A DNA stretch of 64,000 nucleotides from Chryseobacterium sp. MA9 (GCF_024399315.1 NZ_CP075170.1:682001-746000), one strand, 5' to 3'. Positions 35,823 to 46,190 are shown, counted from the first letter of the stretch. Program-made: numbers and translations. Notes: a model not told the origin generated them from the sequence alone.

Positions 35823-37373
35823 ATGTCAAAAAAAGTAAAGGATTTCGGAATCGAAAAAACACTCAAAAACCTTGGTATTAAAGAAGAGAACAAAGGGACT
35901 TCAGTGGGCGGAAAATATTTCGCTTCAGGAAAGGTGATAGAAAGCATTTCTCCTGTAGACGGAAAGTTGATCGCTAAAGTAAAAACTTCCGGAGAAAGTG
36001 ATTATGACAAAGTAATTGAAACTGCTCAAAGAGCGTTTCAGGAATTCAGGCTGATCCCGGCTCCCAAAAGAGGAGAGATCGTAAGACAGCTGGGCTTAAA
36101 ATTAAGAGAATATAAAGAAGATCTTGGTAAACTTGTTTCTTACGAGATGGGTAAATCATTACAGGAAGGACTTGGAGAAGTTCAGGAGATGATTGACATC
36201 TGTGACTTCGCTGTAGGACTTTCAAGACAGCTTCAGGGGTACACGATGCACTCTGAAAGACCTGGACACAGAATGTACGAACAGTATCATCCGCTGGGAG
36301 TAGTAGGAATTATTACTGCATTCAATTTCCCGGTAGCTGTATGGTCTTGGAATACAGCATTGGCTTGGATCTGTGGTAACGTTACCATCTGGAAGCCATC
36401 TGAAAAAACACCGCTTTGTGCTATTGCGTGTCAGAATATCATGATGGAGGTTATAAAGGAAAATAACCTTCCTGAAGGTGTTTCAAGTGTATTGGTATCA
36501 GACCACGAAATCGGACAGAAATTAGTAGATGATAAAAGAGTAGCCCTTGTTTCTTTCACAGGATCTACAAGAGTAGGAAGAATGGTTTCTTCTAAAGTGG
36601 CAGAAAGATTCGGGAAATCTATCCTTGAATTAGGTGGAAACAACGCAATTATCATTACAAAAGAAGCTGATATTGATATGTCTATCATTGGAGCTGTTTT
36701 TGGGGCTGTAGGAACTGCAGGACAGAGATGTACTTCAACAAGAAGACTGATTATCCACGAAAGCGTATACAATGAAGTGAAAACAAGATTGACAAAAGCT
36801 TACGGGCAGCTGAAAATCGGAAATCCATTGGATGAAAATAACCATGTAGGTCCTTTGATTGATACTGATGCTGTAAATCAATATGAAGAGGCCATTAAGA
36901 AATGTAAAAAAGAAGGTGGTAAATTTGTTGTTGAGGGCGGAGTTTTAACTGGAAAAGAGTACGAATCCGGATGCTATGTGAAGCCTTGCGTTGCTGAAGT
37001 GAAAAACTCTTATGAGATCGTTCAGCATGAAACATTTGCACCAATCTTATATCTTATCAAATACAAAACACTGGAAGAAGCGATTGCTATTCAGAATGAT
37101 GTTCCACAAGGACTATCTTCTGCGATTATGACCCAGAACTTAAGAGAAGCAGAATTATTCCTTTCTCATGCAGGTTCAGACTGTGGTATTGCCAATGTAA
37201 ATATTGGAACTTCTGGAGCTGAAATTGGTGGTGCTTTCGGTGGCGAAAAAGAAACCGGAGGAGGAAGAGAGTCTGGATCAGACGCTTGGAAATACTATAT
37301 GAGAAGACAAACTAATACTATAAATTACACCGCACAACTTCCTTTAGCACAAGGAATTAAATTCGATTTATAA
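35823..37373 (+). CDS. amaB: ALDH7-family aldehyde dehydrogenase (aminoadipate-semialdehyde dehydrogenase)
   Basis: Oxidises alpha-aminoadipate semialdehyde (in equilibrium with piperideine-6-carboxylate) to 2-aminoadipate with NAD(P). At 516 residues it has antiquitin length. The catalytic cysteine is C303 in [12 protein letters not shown], the general base E269 in LELGGNNA, and the cofactor loop is FTGSTRVGR. The neighbouring gene encodes lysine 6-aminotransferase, which produces exactly this semialdehyde, so the role in lysine catabolism is well supported. The two genes are separated by a 113-base gap containing a hairpin. Confidence 0.93.
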   Translation: MSKKVKDFGIEKTLKNLGIKEENKGTSVGGKYFASGKVIESISPVDGKLIAKVKTSGESDYDKVIETAQRAFQEFRLIPAPKRGEIVRQLGLKLREYKEDLGKLVSYEMGKSLQEGLGEVQEMIDICDFAVGLSRQLQGYTMHSERPGHRMYEQYHPLGVVGIITAFNFPVAVWSWNTALAWICGNVTIWKPSEKTPLCAIACQNIMMEVIKENNLPEGVSSVLVSDHEIGQKLVDDKRVALVSFTGSTRVGRMVSSKVAERFGKSILELGGNNAIIITKEADIDMSIIGAVFGAVGTAGQRCTSTRRLIIHESVYNEVKTRLTKAYGQLKIGNPLDENNHVGPLIDTDAVNQYEEAIKKCKKEGGKFVVEGGVLTGKEYESGCYVKPCVAEVKNSYEIVQHETFAPILYLIKYKTLEEAIAIQNDVPQGLSSAIMTQNLREAELFLSHAGSDCGIANVNIGTSGAEIGGAFGGEKETGGGRESGSDAWKYYMRRQTNTINYTAQLPLAQGIKFDL

Positions 37374-37416
37374 AAGCTTTGCTTAAAGCGCAAAAAAACA
37401 TAAAACTTAATAACCT

Positions 37417-37457
37417 GAATGATTAAATGTTTCATTCTTTGGACCATTTAATCATTC
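37417..37457. repeat. inverted repeat between amaB and lat
   Basis: GAATGATTAAATG (37417-37429) and CATTTAATCATTC (37445-37457) are perfect 13-base inverted arms with a 15-base loop. There is no T run, so it is not a classical terminator. An mRNA stabiliser, processing site or dispersed repeat is possible. Confidence 0.6.
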
Positions 37458-37485
37458 ACTTATTAAATCACACTACAAATTTATT

Positions 37486-38811
37486 ATGGAACAAACATTA
37501 GATATAAAAGCAAATAAAGTAAAAGAAACAGTAGGAAGACACGTGTTGGCAGACGGTTTCGATTTTGTGATGGATATTGAAAAATCACACGGTTCATGGC
37601 TTTATGATAAACTTACAGACAAAGAATACCTGGATATGTTCTCTATGTTTGCATCAGCATCCGTTGGTTACAATCACCCTTATCTTGTAGAGAGATCAGA
37701 ATGGTTGGGAAGAATGGCTGTGAACAAACCTACTTTGGCTGACGTTTACTCGGAAGAATATGCTCATTTCCTTGAAGTATTTGAAAGAGTGGTTATTCCT
37801 GAAGAATTACAATATGCTTTCTTTATCGAAGGCGGAACTCTGGGCGTTGAAAATGCTATGAAAGCATGCTTCGACTGGAAAACCCGCAAAAACTTTGCTA
37901 AAGGACTAGATACTGAAGCAGGAATCTGTATCCACTTCAAACAGGCTTTCCATGGAAGAAGCGGTTATACCTTAAGTTTAACCAATACTTCTGACCCAAG
38001 AAAGTACCAATATTTCCCGATGTTCAACTGGCCGAGAATTTTAAATCCTAAATTAAAGTTCCCGATTACAGAAGAAAACCTTGAAGAAACAATCAAAAAT
38101 GAAAATCTTGCTTTACTTCAGATTGAAGAAGCTATTCTGATGCACCCTGATAAAGTGGCTTGTATCATCATAGAACCTATTCAGGCAGAAGGAGGTGACA
38201 ATCATTTCAGAGACGAATTCCTGTTGGGATTAAGAAGAATCTGTGATGACAACGAAATCTTACTTATTTTTGATGAAGTTCAGACAGGTATTGCCATTAC
38301 AGGAAAAATGTGGGCATTCCAGCACTTTACAGCAAAACCGGACATCATTTCTTTCGGTAAAAAAGCACAGGTTTGTGGTGTTTTAGCCAATAAAGAAAAG
38401 TTTGATGAAGTTCCGAATAACGTTTTCAAAGAAAGCTCAAGAATCAATTCTACATTCGGAGGAAACTTTATTGATATGCTTCGTTTCCAGCTGGTAATGG
38501 AAGTAATCGAAAAAGAAAACCTGGTTGAAAATGCAAGAGTGGTTGGCGACTTCTTATTGGAAAGCTTGAAAGCCCTTGCTGAAAAATATCCTGAAAAAAT
38601 TTCAAATGCAAGAGGAAGAGGCTTAATGTGTGCTGTTGATCTGCCATCTGCAGAACAGAGAAATCACCTGATGAATGAGCTTTTCAATGATGGATTAATC
38701 ATTCTTCCATGTGGAGATCAGTCTCTTCGTTTCAGACCTCATTTGAATGTGACAAAGGAAGAAATTCAACTTGCTCTGGACAAAATTGAAAGCAATATTA
38801 ATAAAATTTAA
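37486..38811 (+). CDS. lat: L-lysine 6-aminotransferase
   Basis: A PLP-dependent class III aminotransferase that removes the epsilon amino group of lysine to 2-oxoglutarate, giving aminoadipate semialdehyde. The 441-residue protein has the PLP-binding Asp D263 in LIFDEVQTGI and the Schiff-base lysine in IISFGKKAQVCG (K292 or K293). The FASASVGYNHPY segment near residue 55 and ESSRINSTFGGN are typical of this family. Paired with amaB it completes the two-step conversion of lysine to 2-aminoadipate. Confidence 0.94.
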   Translation: MEQTLDIKANKVKETVGRHVLADGFDFVMDIEKSHGSWLYDKLTDKEYLDMFSMFASASVGYNHPYLVERSEWLGRMAVNKPTLADVYSEEYAHFLEVFERVVIPEELQYAFFIEGGTLGVENAMKACFDWKTRKNFAKGLDTEAGICIHFKQAFHGRSGYTLSLTNTSDPRKYQYFPMFNWPRILNPKLKFPITEENLEETIKNENLALLQIEEAILMHPDKVACIIIEPIQAEGGDNHFRDEFLLGLRRICDDNEILLIFDEVQTGIAITGKMWAFQHFTAKPDIISFGKKAQVCGVLANKEKFDEVPNNVFKESSRINSTFGGNFIDMLRFQLVMEVIEKENLVENARVVGDFLLESLKALAEKYPEKISNARGRGLMCAVDLPSAEQRNHLMNELFNDGLIILPCGDQSLRFRPHLNVTKEEIQLALDKIESNINKI

Positions 38812-38820
38812 AACCCGGGA

Positions 38821-38852
38821 TTTGTAATTTTAAAAAAAACATCGTATATTTA
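38821..38852 (+). promoter_or_regulatory. promoter of the DUF2007 gene
   Basis: TTTG (38821-38824), a 20-base spacer and TATATTTA (38845-38852), 21 bases before the ATG at 38873. Confidence 0.5.
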
Positions 38853-38872
38853 GATACTCAAACAATTAGAAT

Positions 38873-39103
38873 ATGGAAAGAAGTACGAGAGTATCAGTTT
38901 ATGAAAGTGATAATCCTTCAGAAATTCAGTTGGTTAAGTCTAAATTAGATGACGCGCAAATTACAAACACTGTTGAAAATAACTATCTTACGTTTACCAC
39001 AACACCAACAGCAACTTCGCTGAAGCTAATGGTAGATCTGGAAGAAGAAAAAAAAGCATTTGAAATTATTGATGCTTACCTTCAACAAAGTGAAAATCAA
39101 TAA
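38873..39103 (+). CDS. DUF2007-type putative signal-transducing protein
   Basis: A 76-residue protein. VSVYESDNPSEIQLVKSKLD is the characteristic start of the DUF2007 domain, followed by a ferredoxin-like beta-alpha-beta pattern ending with EKKAFEIIDAYL. There is no catalytic motif or membrane segment. It is an independent transcription unit with its own promoter and terminator. The function of the family is unknown. Confidence 0.85.
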   Translation: MERSTRVSVYESDNPSEIQLVKSKLDDAQITNTVENNYLTFTTTPTATSLKLMVDLEEEKKAFEIIDAYLQQSENQ

Positions 39104-39135
39104 ACAATTTCATAATTTTAAATTTTACTACTTCG

Positions 39136-39172
39136 AACCGAAAATTAATCTTAATTAATTTTCGGTTTTTTA
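39136..39172 (+). terminator. terminator after the DUF2007 gene
   Basis: AACCGAAAATTAAT and ATTAATTTTCGGTT form a 14-base stem with a short loop, followed by T residues. Confidence 0.9.
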
Positions 39173-39240
39173 ATTAATTACAAACTATAAGAGATTATTG
39201 ATCATTCAATCTTTTATTTTTAATCAAACTTTATTACAGC

Positions 39241-39753
39241 ATGAACCCAGAGATCAAACTAAGACAATCGCAAATTGAAGACAGAAACAGGATTTGGGAA
39301 ATTATCCAGCAATCTATTGAAAGAAGAAGACAAGACGGAAGTACCCAATGGCAGAATGGATATCCTAATTTGGGGACGGTAGAAAGTGATATTGCTAAAG
39401 GCTTCGGACATGTTTTGACAGTAGATGGAGAAATTGCAGTATATGGCGCCCTGATTCTGAATGACGAACCTGCTTACAGTACCATTGAAGGAGCTTGGCT
39501 GAGTGATGGTGAATTTGTAGTGGTTCACAGAGTGGCTGTGGATGAAAAATTTGCAGGGCAGGGAATGGTGAAGAAATTTTTTGATCATATCGAAGAATTT
39601 ACCAAATCCCATGACATTCAGAGTATTAAAGTAGATACCAACCATGATAATATTGCGATGTTGAAAATCCTTGAAGGCAGGGGGTATTCCTATTGCGGAG
39701 AGGTTCTTTTGAGAGACGGCATGAGGAAAGCTTTTGAGAAGATTATAATTTAA
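39241..39753 (+). CDS. GNAT-family N-acetyltransferase
   Basis: A 170-residue protein with the GNAT fold. The acetyl-CoA-binding motif A is visible as VHRVAVDEKFAGQGMVKKFF (about residues 96-115), followed by VDTNHDNIAMLKILEGRGY of motif B. The substrate is not known. It is a single gene between the DUF2007 and efflux units. Confidence 0.9.
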   Translation: MNPEIKLRQSQIEDRNRIWEIIQQSIERRRQDGSTQWQNGYPNLGTVESDIAKGFGHVLTVDGEIAVYGALILNDEPAYSTIEGAWLSDGEFVVVHRVAVDEKFAGQGMVKKFFDHIEEFTKSHDIQSIKVDTNHDNIAMLKILEGRGYSYCGEVLLRDGMRKAFEKIII

Positions 39754-39825
39754 GCGAAAAGTTAAATCATCTTTCATTGAATTTTTAAACCGGCCTGTAT
39801 TTATAAACTCTATCAGGTTTGTTCG

Positions 39826-39853
39826 TTTGGTTCTGAACTAATTTTTACTTTTG
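39826..39853 (+). promoter_or_regulatory. promoter of the RND efflux operon
   Basis: TTTG (39826-39829) and TACTTTTG (39846-39853) with a 16-base spacer, 15 bases before the regulator ATG. GTTC/GAAC half-sites surround it (GTTCGTTTGGTTCTGAAC at 39821-39838), so it may hold the operator of the regulator encoded next. Confidence 0.55.
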
Positions 39854-39868
39854 TTCAAATTTTTATAT

Positions 39869-40324
39869 ATGCACCAAAGTATAGAAATTGATGAAAAAAT
39901 TTTTCAGAATGCCGTAAGATTTTATGGCATTGTGTTCAGCTTACCCCCTTTAGCATCGAAAATCTATTCCTACCTTCTTTTTGACTATGAGAAAGTAGGA
40001 ATTACTTTTGACGAATTTGTTGAAGTGCTCTCCGCGAGCAAAAGCTCCGTTTCTACTAGCATTTCACTATTGTTAAATGCTCAGCTCATTGTAGATCATA
40101 GCAAAATGGATGAGCGGAGGCGGTATTTTTTCATCAATGATGAATACAGAAAAATACGATTCGAGAAAATTGTCCAGAAAATGCAGGACGAATTGAAACT
40201 ATTAGATGATTTAAACAATTTTAAAAAAAGTAAAGACGATGGATACAATGAAAGAATAGAAGTTTACAAAGCACTCTTAAACAAAAACATAGAAAATATA
40301 CAGGAATCTCTTAATAAACTATAA
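39869..40324 (+). CDS. GbsR/MarR-type repressor of the efflux operon
   Basis: A 151-residue winged-helix protein. The N-terminal FYGIVFSLPPLASKIYSYLL segment and the helix-turn-helix ASKSSVSTSISLLLNAQLI are typical of the GbsR branch. The C-terminus is a long amphipathic dimer helix. The start MHQSIEID is chosen because the -7 box would otherwise overlap the coding region. The adaptor gene begins two bases after its stop, so it heads the efflux operon and probably represses it. Confidence 0.9.
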   Translation: MHQSIEIDEKIFQNAVRFYGIVFSLPPLASKIYSYLLFDYEKVGITFDEFVEVLSASKSSVSTSISLLLNAQLIVDHSKMDERRRYFFINDEYRKIRFEKIVQKMQDELKLLDDLNNFKKSKDDGYNERIEVYKALLNKNIENIQESLNKL

Positions 40325-40325
40325 A

Positions 40326-41513
40326 ATGAATAATAAGCTAGTTATACTTTCCATTGCAGCGCTTTCACTGACTGCCTGCAAAAAAGAAGCTCCAAAACAG
40401 GATGGTGCCAAGCCGTATCCTGTTGTTTCCGTGGAGTCAAAAAATATAGTGGGCTATCAGACGTTTCCGGCTACTATCCAAGGTAGGGTAAACAATGATG
40501 TACGTGCAAAAATACAGGGATATATTACCCAGGTATTGGTAGACGAAGGACAATATGTTACAAAAGGACAGCCTTTGTTCCGTCTGGAAACCAATATTCT
40601 GAACGAAAATGCGGCCGCTTCCAAAGCAGGAATCGGTGCTGCTGAATCCAGTGTTGCTGCTGCTCAGGCTTCTGTAAATGCTGCTCAGGTTGAAGTGAAT
40701 AAACTAAAACCTTTGGTTCAGAAAAACATCATCAGCAACGTACAGCTACAGACCGCACAGGCTCAGCTGGCGCAGGCTCAAGCCCAGTTACAACAGGCCA
40801 ATGCTTCCAAAAGACAGGCACAAGCCAATTATAAAGGAGTAGAAGCCAATATCGAATATTCTATCATTCGTGCTCCTATTTCAGGGGTAATCGGAAGACT
40901 GCCGTTAAAAGTAGGAAGCTTGGTAGGACCGTCTGATCAGACACCTCTGACAACGATTTCTGATACGTCTGAGATCTATGCTTACTTTGCAATGAATGAA
41001 AAAGAATATTTTGATTTCCTTGAAAAATCTCCGGGAGCTTCTATGCCTGAGAAAATCAAAAACTTACCAATGGTTGAGCTTCAGCTGGCCAATGGAAGTC
41101 TTTATCCTGAAAAAGGGAAAATTGAGGCTATCACCGGTCAGATTGATCCTACAACTGGGACCATTCAGTTCAGAGTTGCTTTCCCAAATGCTCAGAAATT
41201 ATTAAGTAATGGTAACAGTGGAACCATCAGATTCCCTCAGCGTTATGATAATGTTCTTGTTGTACCTGAAAGTGCTACTTATGAGCAGCAGGGTATTGTT
41301 TACGTATACAAAGTAGAAAAAGGAGATACTGCCAGAAACGTTGTTGTAAATGTTATTGACAGAATCGACAATTTAGCGCTTATCAAATCAGGAATTAATA
41401 AAGGCGAAACAGTTGTTGCAGCTGGTATCGGAGGTCTGAAACCGGGAACAGCAGTGAAACCGAAGCCCATTAAAATGGATAGTCTTGTTCAATCAATAAA
41501 ACCGAAATTCTAA
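40326..41513 (+). CDS. RND efflux periplasmic adaptor (MFP) lipoprotein
   Basis: A 395-residue membrane-fusion protein linking an RND pump to its outer-membrane channel. The signal ends LTACKKEAP with C18 as the lipidated residue. The lipoyl/barrel-sandwich halves flank a Gln/Ala-rich coiled-coil hairpin (about residues 100-175, for example QTAQAQLAQAQAQLQQ). Its stop codon overlaps the pump ATG (TAATG), indicating translational coupling. Confidence 0.95.
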   Translation: MNNKLVILSIAALSLTACKKEAPKQDGAKPYPVVSVESKNIVGYQTFPATIQGRVNNDVRAKIQGYITQVLVDEGQYVTKGQPLFRLETNILNENAAASKAGIGAAESSVAAAQASVNAAQVEVNKLKPLVQKNIISNVQLQTAQAQLAQAQAQLQQANASKRQAQANYKGVEANIEYSIIRAPISGVIGRLPLKVGSLVGPSDQTPLTTISDTSEIYAYFAMNEKEYFDFLEKSPGASMPEKIKNLPMVELQLANGSLYPEKGKIEAITGQIDPTTGTIQFRVAFPNAQKLLSNGNSGTIRFPQRYDNVLVVPESATYEQQGIVYVYKVEKGDTARNVVVNVIDRIDNLALIKSGINKGETVVAAGIGGLKPGTAVKPKPIKMDSLVQSIKPKF

Positions 41514-44500
41514 TGATAAAAAACTTTATTAACAGACCGGTTTTATCTACCGTAATCTCAATCTTGATTGTGATTCTCGGTGTGCTGGGACTGATCTCGT
41601 TACCCGTTACACAGTATCCGGATATTGCACCGCCCACGGTAAGTGTTTCCGCAAACTATACAGGAGCCAATGCTGAGACGGTAATGAAAAGTGTAGTAGT
41701 ACCTCTGGAAGAACAGATCAACGGGGTGGAAGGTATGGATTATATCACTTCCAGTGCCGGGAACGACGGTTCTGCTCAGATCCAGGTTTTCTTCAAACAA
41801 GGAATAGATCCGGATATTGCAGCGGTAAACGTACAGAACCGTGTGGCCAGAGCGACACCTCTTCTGCCGTCTGAAGTAACGCGTTCAGGGGTTGTAACCC
41901 AGAAACAGCAGACCAGTGCCCTGATGTATATGTCTTTCTATTCTGAAAATAAAGACCTTGATGACGTATACCTTCAGAACTTTTTGAATATTAATATTAT
42001 TCCCAACCTGAAAAGGGTAAATGGTGTAGGGGATGCCAACGTTTTCGGTGGTAAAAATTACTCAATGAGAATCTGGCTGGATCCTGCAAAAATGGCCGCC
42101 TACAGTGTAACTCCTACGGATGTTACCAATGCCATCAATGAGCAGAGTAGAGAAGCTGCTGCGGGTTCTATTGGACAGAACAGCGGTAGTTCTTTTGAAT
42201 ATATCATCAAATACGTAGGTAAATTCAACGATAAAGAACAGTACGATAATATCATCATCAAATCTCTTGCAAACGGACAAAACCTGATGCTGAAAGACGT
42301 TGCAAAAGTAGAACTGGCAGGACAGTCTTATACAGGAATCGGGGAGAACGGAAACAATCCTTCCATCAGTATGGGGATCTTCCAGACTCCGGGATCCAAC
42401 GCACAGGAGATTATTAAAAATATCAAAGCATATCTGAAATCAGCAGAGGGAACTTTTCCAAAGGGTGTAAAGTATACTTTCAACTTTGATACCAACGAAT
42501 TCCTGGAAGCTTCTATTGAAAAGGTAGTACACACCCTGATTGAAGCCTTCATTTTGGTATTTATTGTAGTATATATTTTCCTTCAGGACTTCAGATCTAC
42601 GCTGATCCCGGCCATCGCGGTTCCGGTATCTATTGTAGGGGCGTTCTTCTTCCTGAATCTTTTCGGATATTCATTAAACCTGTTAACCCTTTTTGCATTG
42701 GTACTGGCTATCGGTATTGTGGTGGATGATGCCATCGTCGTCGTCGAGGCCGTTCATGCCAAGATGGAACATGGTATTTCAGATGCTAAAAAAGCTACAG
42801 TAGAAGCAATGGATGAGATTACAGGAGCTATTATTTCTATTACTTTGGTAATGGCTGCAGTATTTATTCCGGTGACGTTCATTACGGGGCCTACAGGGGT
42901 ATTCTACCAACAGTTTGGTATTACGCTGATTATAGCAATCATCATTTCTGCGATTAATGCATTAACCCTGAGTCCGGTTTTATGTTCACTATTCCTAAAA
43001 CCTCACGCAGAGCATCATCAAGAATATAAAAATTTAAATCTGTTACAGAAGTTCTTCTATAAGTTTAATATTGCTTTTAAAACAACTACTGAACGTTACG
43101 GAAGAGGATTTGTGTTTCTTTTAAGACATAAATGGGTAACCCTGATTATTTTTGCTGTTACCGGGGGTATCTTATTCTGGGCAAGCAGCAGTATGAAGAA
43201 AGGGTTTGTACCTACAGAAGACAGAGGGATTATCTTTACAGATGTTCAGCTTCCTCCGGGAGCTTCTATGGAAAGAACTTATAACGCTTTGAAAACACTT
43301 CAGGCTAAAGCATTGAAAGTTCCGGGAGTACAGAATGTAACGATTTCCACGGGAAGAGGATTCTTATCCGGAAACGGAAGTAACAACGGTCTTGCCTTTG
43401 TGAAACTAAAACCATTTGAAGAAAGAAAAAAAGACGGACAGACTTCTGAAGATATTACCAAAAAATTATTTGGAATTGTAGGATCTGTTCCTGATGCCAA
43501 AGTTGTATTCTTTCAACCGCCAAGTGTACCAGGATTTGGTAACAGTGCAGGTTTTGAAATGGTATTGCTGGACAAGTCAGGTGGAGAATATGCAGATCTG
43601 GATGCTAAAACCAATGAATTCATCGGTAAGCTGATGCAGAGACCGGAAATTCAGTTTGCACAGACTTCATTCAATACTAAATATCCTCAGTATCAGATGG
43701 AGATTAATGTTCCTTTAAGCAAACAGCTTGGGGTTTCTGTAAATGACATTCTGGCTACCATGCAGGGGTATATTGGTGGTATTTATACTGCCGACTTTAC
43801 CAAGTATGGAAAGCAATTCAGGGTGATGGTGCAGGCTCTTCCTGAGAACAGAAAAAATATTGAAAATCTGAACCAGCTCTATGTCAGAACAGGATCAGGT
43901 ATCATGTCTCCGATTTCACAGTTTGTAACACTGACAAAAGCCTACGGACCACAATCTGTAAGCCGTTATAACCTGTTTACTTCAGTGAAGGTAACAGGAG
44001 CAAACTCTGACGGATACAGCTCCGGGGATGCGATTGCTGCAGTACAGCAGGTGGCTGATGAAACTCTGAATCAAAACTATGCAGTAGAATTTACTGGGCT
44101 GACCAGAGAAGAATTAAATTCAGGATCTCAAACACTTCTGATTTTCGGGCTAAGTTTGATCTTCGTTTACTTTATCCTTTCTGCACAGTATGAAAGTTAT
44201 ATCCTTCCGCTGATCGTTATTATTTCTCTTCCTCTTGGGGTAATGGGAGCTTACTTCGGACAGAAGATTATGGGATTGGAGAATAATATTTACTTCCAGA
44301 TTGCCCTGATCATGCTCGTGGGATTACTGGCGAAAAATGCGATCCTTATTGTCGAATTTGCTGTTCAGAGAAGACATCATGGAGAAACCATTGTAATGTC
44401 AGCCATCAATGCAGCGAAAGCCAGGGTGAGACCTATTCTAATGACATCTTTCGCCTTTATCTTCGGTTTACTTCCGTTGGTTCTGGCAAGTGGAATTGGG

Positions 44501-44659
44501 GCAGTAGGTAACAGATCTATTGCTACGGGTGCGGCAATTGGACTATTGATAGGAACTGTTTTGGGATTATTTGTAATTCCGGTTCTGTATGTGATTTTTG
44601 AAACACTGCAGGAAAAAATTAAGCCTCTCAAAAAAGAAGATATCAGTTTAGCAGAATAA
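41513..44659 (+). CDS. RND-family (HAE1/AcrB-like) efflux pump
   Basis: A 1048-residue inner-membrane proton/drug antiporter with 12 helices and two large periplasmic loops. The N-terminus MIKNFINRPVLSTVISILIV is typical of AcrB. The proton-relay Asp pair lies in IGIVVDDAIVVVEAVHA of helix 4, and the corresponding lysine region in helix 10 is LVGLLAKNAILIVEF. It belongs with the adaptor and outer-membrane factor genes as a tripartite pump. The substrates, drugs, dyes or bile-like compounds, cannot be predicted. Confidence 0.96.
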   Translation: MIKNFINRPVLSTVISILIVILGVLGLISLPVTQYPDIAPPTVSVSANYTGANAETVMKSVVVPLEEQINGVEGMDYITSSAGNDGSAQIQVFFKQGIDPDIAAVNVQNRVARATPLLPSEVTRSGVVTQKQQTSALMYMSFYSENKDLDDVYLQNFLNINIIPNLKRVNGVGDANVFGGKNYSMRIWLDPAKMAAYSVTPTDVTNAINEQSREAAAGSIGQNSGSSFEYIIKYVGKFNDKEQYDNIIIKSLANGQNLMLKDVAKVELAGQSYTGIGENGNNPSISMGIFQTPGSNAQEIIKNIKAYLKSAEGTFPKGVKYTFNFDTNEFLEASIEKVVHTLIEAFILVFIVVYIFLQDFRSTLIPAIAVPVSIVGAFFFLNLFGYSLNLLTLFALVLAIGIVVDDAIVVVEAVHAKMEHGISDAKKATVEAMDEITGAIISITLVMAAVFIPVTFITGPTGVFYQQFGITLIIAIIISAINALTLSPVLCSLFLKPHAEHHQEYKNLNLLQKFFYKFNIAFKTTTERYGRGFVFLLRHKWVTLIIFAVTGGILFWASSSMKKGFVPTEDRGIIFTDVQLPPGASMERTYNALKTLQAKALKVPGVQNVTISTGRGFLSGNGSNNGLAFVKLKPFEERKKDGQTSEDITKKLFGIVGSVPDAKVVFFQPPSVPGFGNSAGFEMVLLDKSGGEYADLDAKTNEFIGKLMQRPEIQFAQTSFNTKYPQYQMEINVPLSKQLGVSVNDILATMQGYIGGIYTADFTKYGKQFRVMVQALPENRKNIENLNQLYVRTGSGIMSPISQFVTLTKAYGPQSVSRYNLFTSVKVTGANSDGYSSGDAIAAVQQVADETLNQNYAVEFTGLTREELNSGSQTLLIFGLSLIFVYFILSAQYESYILPLIVIISLPLGVMGAYFGQKIMGLENNIYFQIALIMLVGLLAKNAILIVEFAVQRRHHGETIVMSAINAAKARVRPILMTSFAFIFGLLPLVLASGIGAVGNRSIATGAAIGLLIGTVLGLFVIPVLYVIFETLQEKIKPLKKEDISLAE

Positions 44660-44663
44660 AATT

Positions 44664-44745
44664 AAGATTTAGAAATTAGAAGTTAGAAATTAGAGATAAG
44701 TCTAAAAACTAACTTCTAACTTCTAAACTCTAACTTCTAAATAAA
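44664..44745. repeat. dispersed TTAGAAATTAG inverted repeat, second copy
   Basis: TTAGAAATTAGAAGTTAG on the left faces CTAACTTCTAACTTCTAA and a further CTAACTTCTAA on the right, forming a long hairpin. It shares its motifs with 13899-13973. It lies between the RND pump and outer-membrane factor genes, within the operon, and may alter downstream expression. Confidence 0.65.
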
Positions 44746-44749
44746 AATA

Positions 44750-46165
44750 ATGAAGAGTTTATTAAACATCATAAAAGGAATCACTTTTTCAGTTTTCATA
44801 CTCGGAGCCATCTCATCATGTATGGCAAGAAAAGAATATGAAAGACCGAAGAACGTTGTGGACGAAAAATTATTTCGTACAGATATGCTTCCTTCAGACA
44901 GTACCAGTATCGCCAATATTTCATGGAAAGAGATATTTACAGATCCGATACTGCAGGGGCATATTTCTAAAGCGTTGGAAAACAACCTTGATATCAGAAT
45001 CGCACTGCAAAGTATCAATTCTGCAGAAGCTTATCTGAAACAAAGTAAAGCGGCCTATCAGCCGACACTTTCTATAGGACCCAACTATACTTTCCAGACT
45101 CAATCTATCAATACCCAATTTGGGCAGATCATTGGAGAAAGACGTTATGTAAACCAGTTTGACATCACGGCAAGTATTGGATGGGAAGCAGATATCTGGG
45201 GGAAATTAAGAGCACAGGAAAAAGCACAGATCGCCACATATTTAGGAACTGTTGCAGCCCATAAAGCTGTTAAAAGCAGTCTGGTATCTTCCATCGCTTC
45301 TGCTTACTATCAATTGTTAACTTTTGATGCACAGAAGAGAATCATTACAGAAACCATTGCTGTAAGAGAGAAAAACTTAGAAGCTACAAAGGCTTTAAAA
45401 ACTGCCGGAACAGTTACTGAAGTAGCGGTACAGCAGAGCGAGGCTCTTGTTTTCAATGCCAAATCATTACTGATTGATATTGATACACAGATCCAGCTTC
45501 TTGAGAATACCATGAGTCTTTTAATGGGAGAATCTTCTCATTCTATTGAAAGATCTACCTTGGAAGGGCAGAACCTTCCGATTGATTTAAAATTGGGATA
45601 TCCCACTCAGCTTCTGGCTAACCGTCCGGATGTAATGAGAGCGGAATACAGCTTGATGAATGCTTTTGAACTGACGAATGCTGCTAAAGCTCAGTTTTAT
45701 CCAACTTTAAAATTGACAGGCAGCGGAGGACTTCAGTCTGTGGATATTGATCACTTATTCAGTGTAAATTCATTATTTGCAAATGTAGTAGCAGGACTGG
45801 CTCAGCCAATTTTGAACAAAAGACAGATCAAGACCAACTATGATGTGAGTCTTGCGAATCAGGAAACGGCTTATCTGAACTTCAGAAAGACCGTTCTTAC
45901 TGCCGGTAAAGAAGTTTCAGATGCCATCAGGGTTTTTTCTGTACAGGATTCATTTATTGAATTAAAACAAAAAGAACTGGATGCCTACAAAAAATCTGTC
46001 GACTATTCTCAGGAATTGGTGAACTACGGTATGGCAAACTATCTTGAAGTATTGAATGCAAGCGTGAATTCATTGAATGCGGAACTTAATATTTCCAATG
46101 CAAGATACAGTAAAATGAAAGCAGCTGTAGAGCTTTATCAGGCTTTAGGCGGAGGCTGGAAATAA
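44750..46165 (+). CDS. TolC-like outer-membrane efflux lipoprotein (NodT/OprM family)
   Basis: The outer-membrane channel of the tripartite pump, 471 residues. The lipobox is ISSC (C24). Two outer-membrane-factor repeats with long helices are visible; LLANRPDVMRAEYSLMNAFE near residue 280 is the family hallmark. It is separated from the pump gene by a 90-base dispersed repeat but is followed by the operon's strong terminator. Confidence 0.94.
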   Translation: MKSLLNIIKGITFSVFILGAISSCMARKEYERPKNVVDEKLFRTDMLPSDSTSIANISWKEIFTDPILQGHISKALENNLDIRIALQSINSAEAYLKQSKAAYQPTLSIGPNYTFQTQSINTQFGQIIGERRYVNQFDITASIGWEADIWGKLRAQEKAQIATYLGTVAAHKAVKSSLVSSIASAYYQLLTFDAQKRIITETIAVREKNLEATKALKTAGTVTEVAVQQSEALVFNAKSLLIDIDTQIQLLENTMSLLMGESSHSIERSTLEGQNLPIDLKLGYPTQLLANRPDVMRAEYSLMNAFELTNAAKAQFYPTLKLTGSGGLQSVDIDHLFSVNSLFANVVAGLAQPILNKRQIKTNYDVSLANQETAYLNFRKTVLTAGKEVSDAIRVFSVQDSFIELKQKELDAYKKSVDYSQELVNYGMANYLEVLNASVNSLNAELNISNARYSKMKAAVELYQALGGGWK

Positions 46166-46190
46166 CCGTATTTTGTACGATAATATAACA

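Noticed and set aside
36431..36772. 113-codon antisense frame inside amaB, and similar long antisense frames inside other genes
   Set aside because: They overlap strongly conserved coding sequence and have no recognisable protein features; they are codon-usage shadows.
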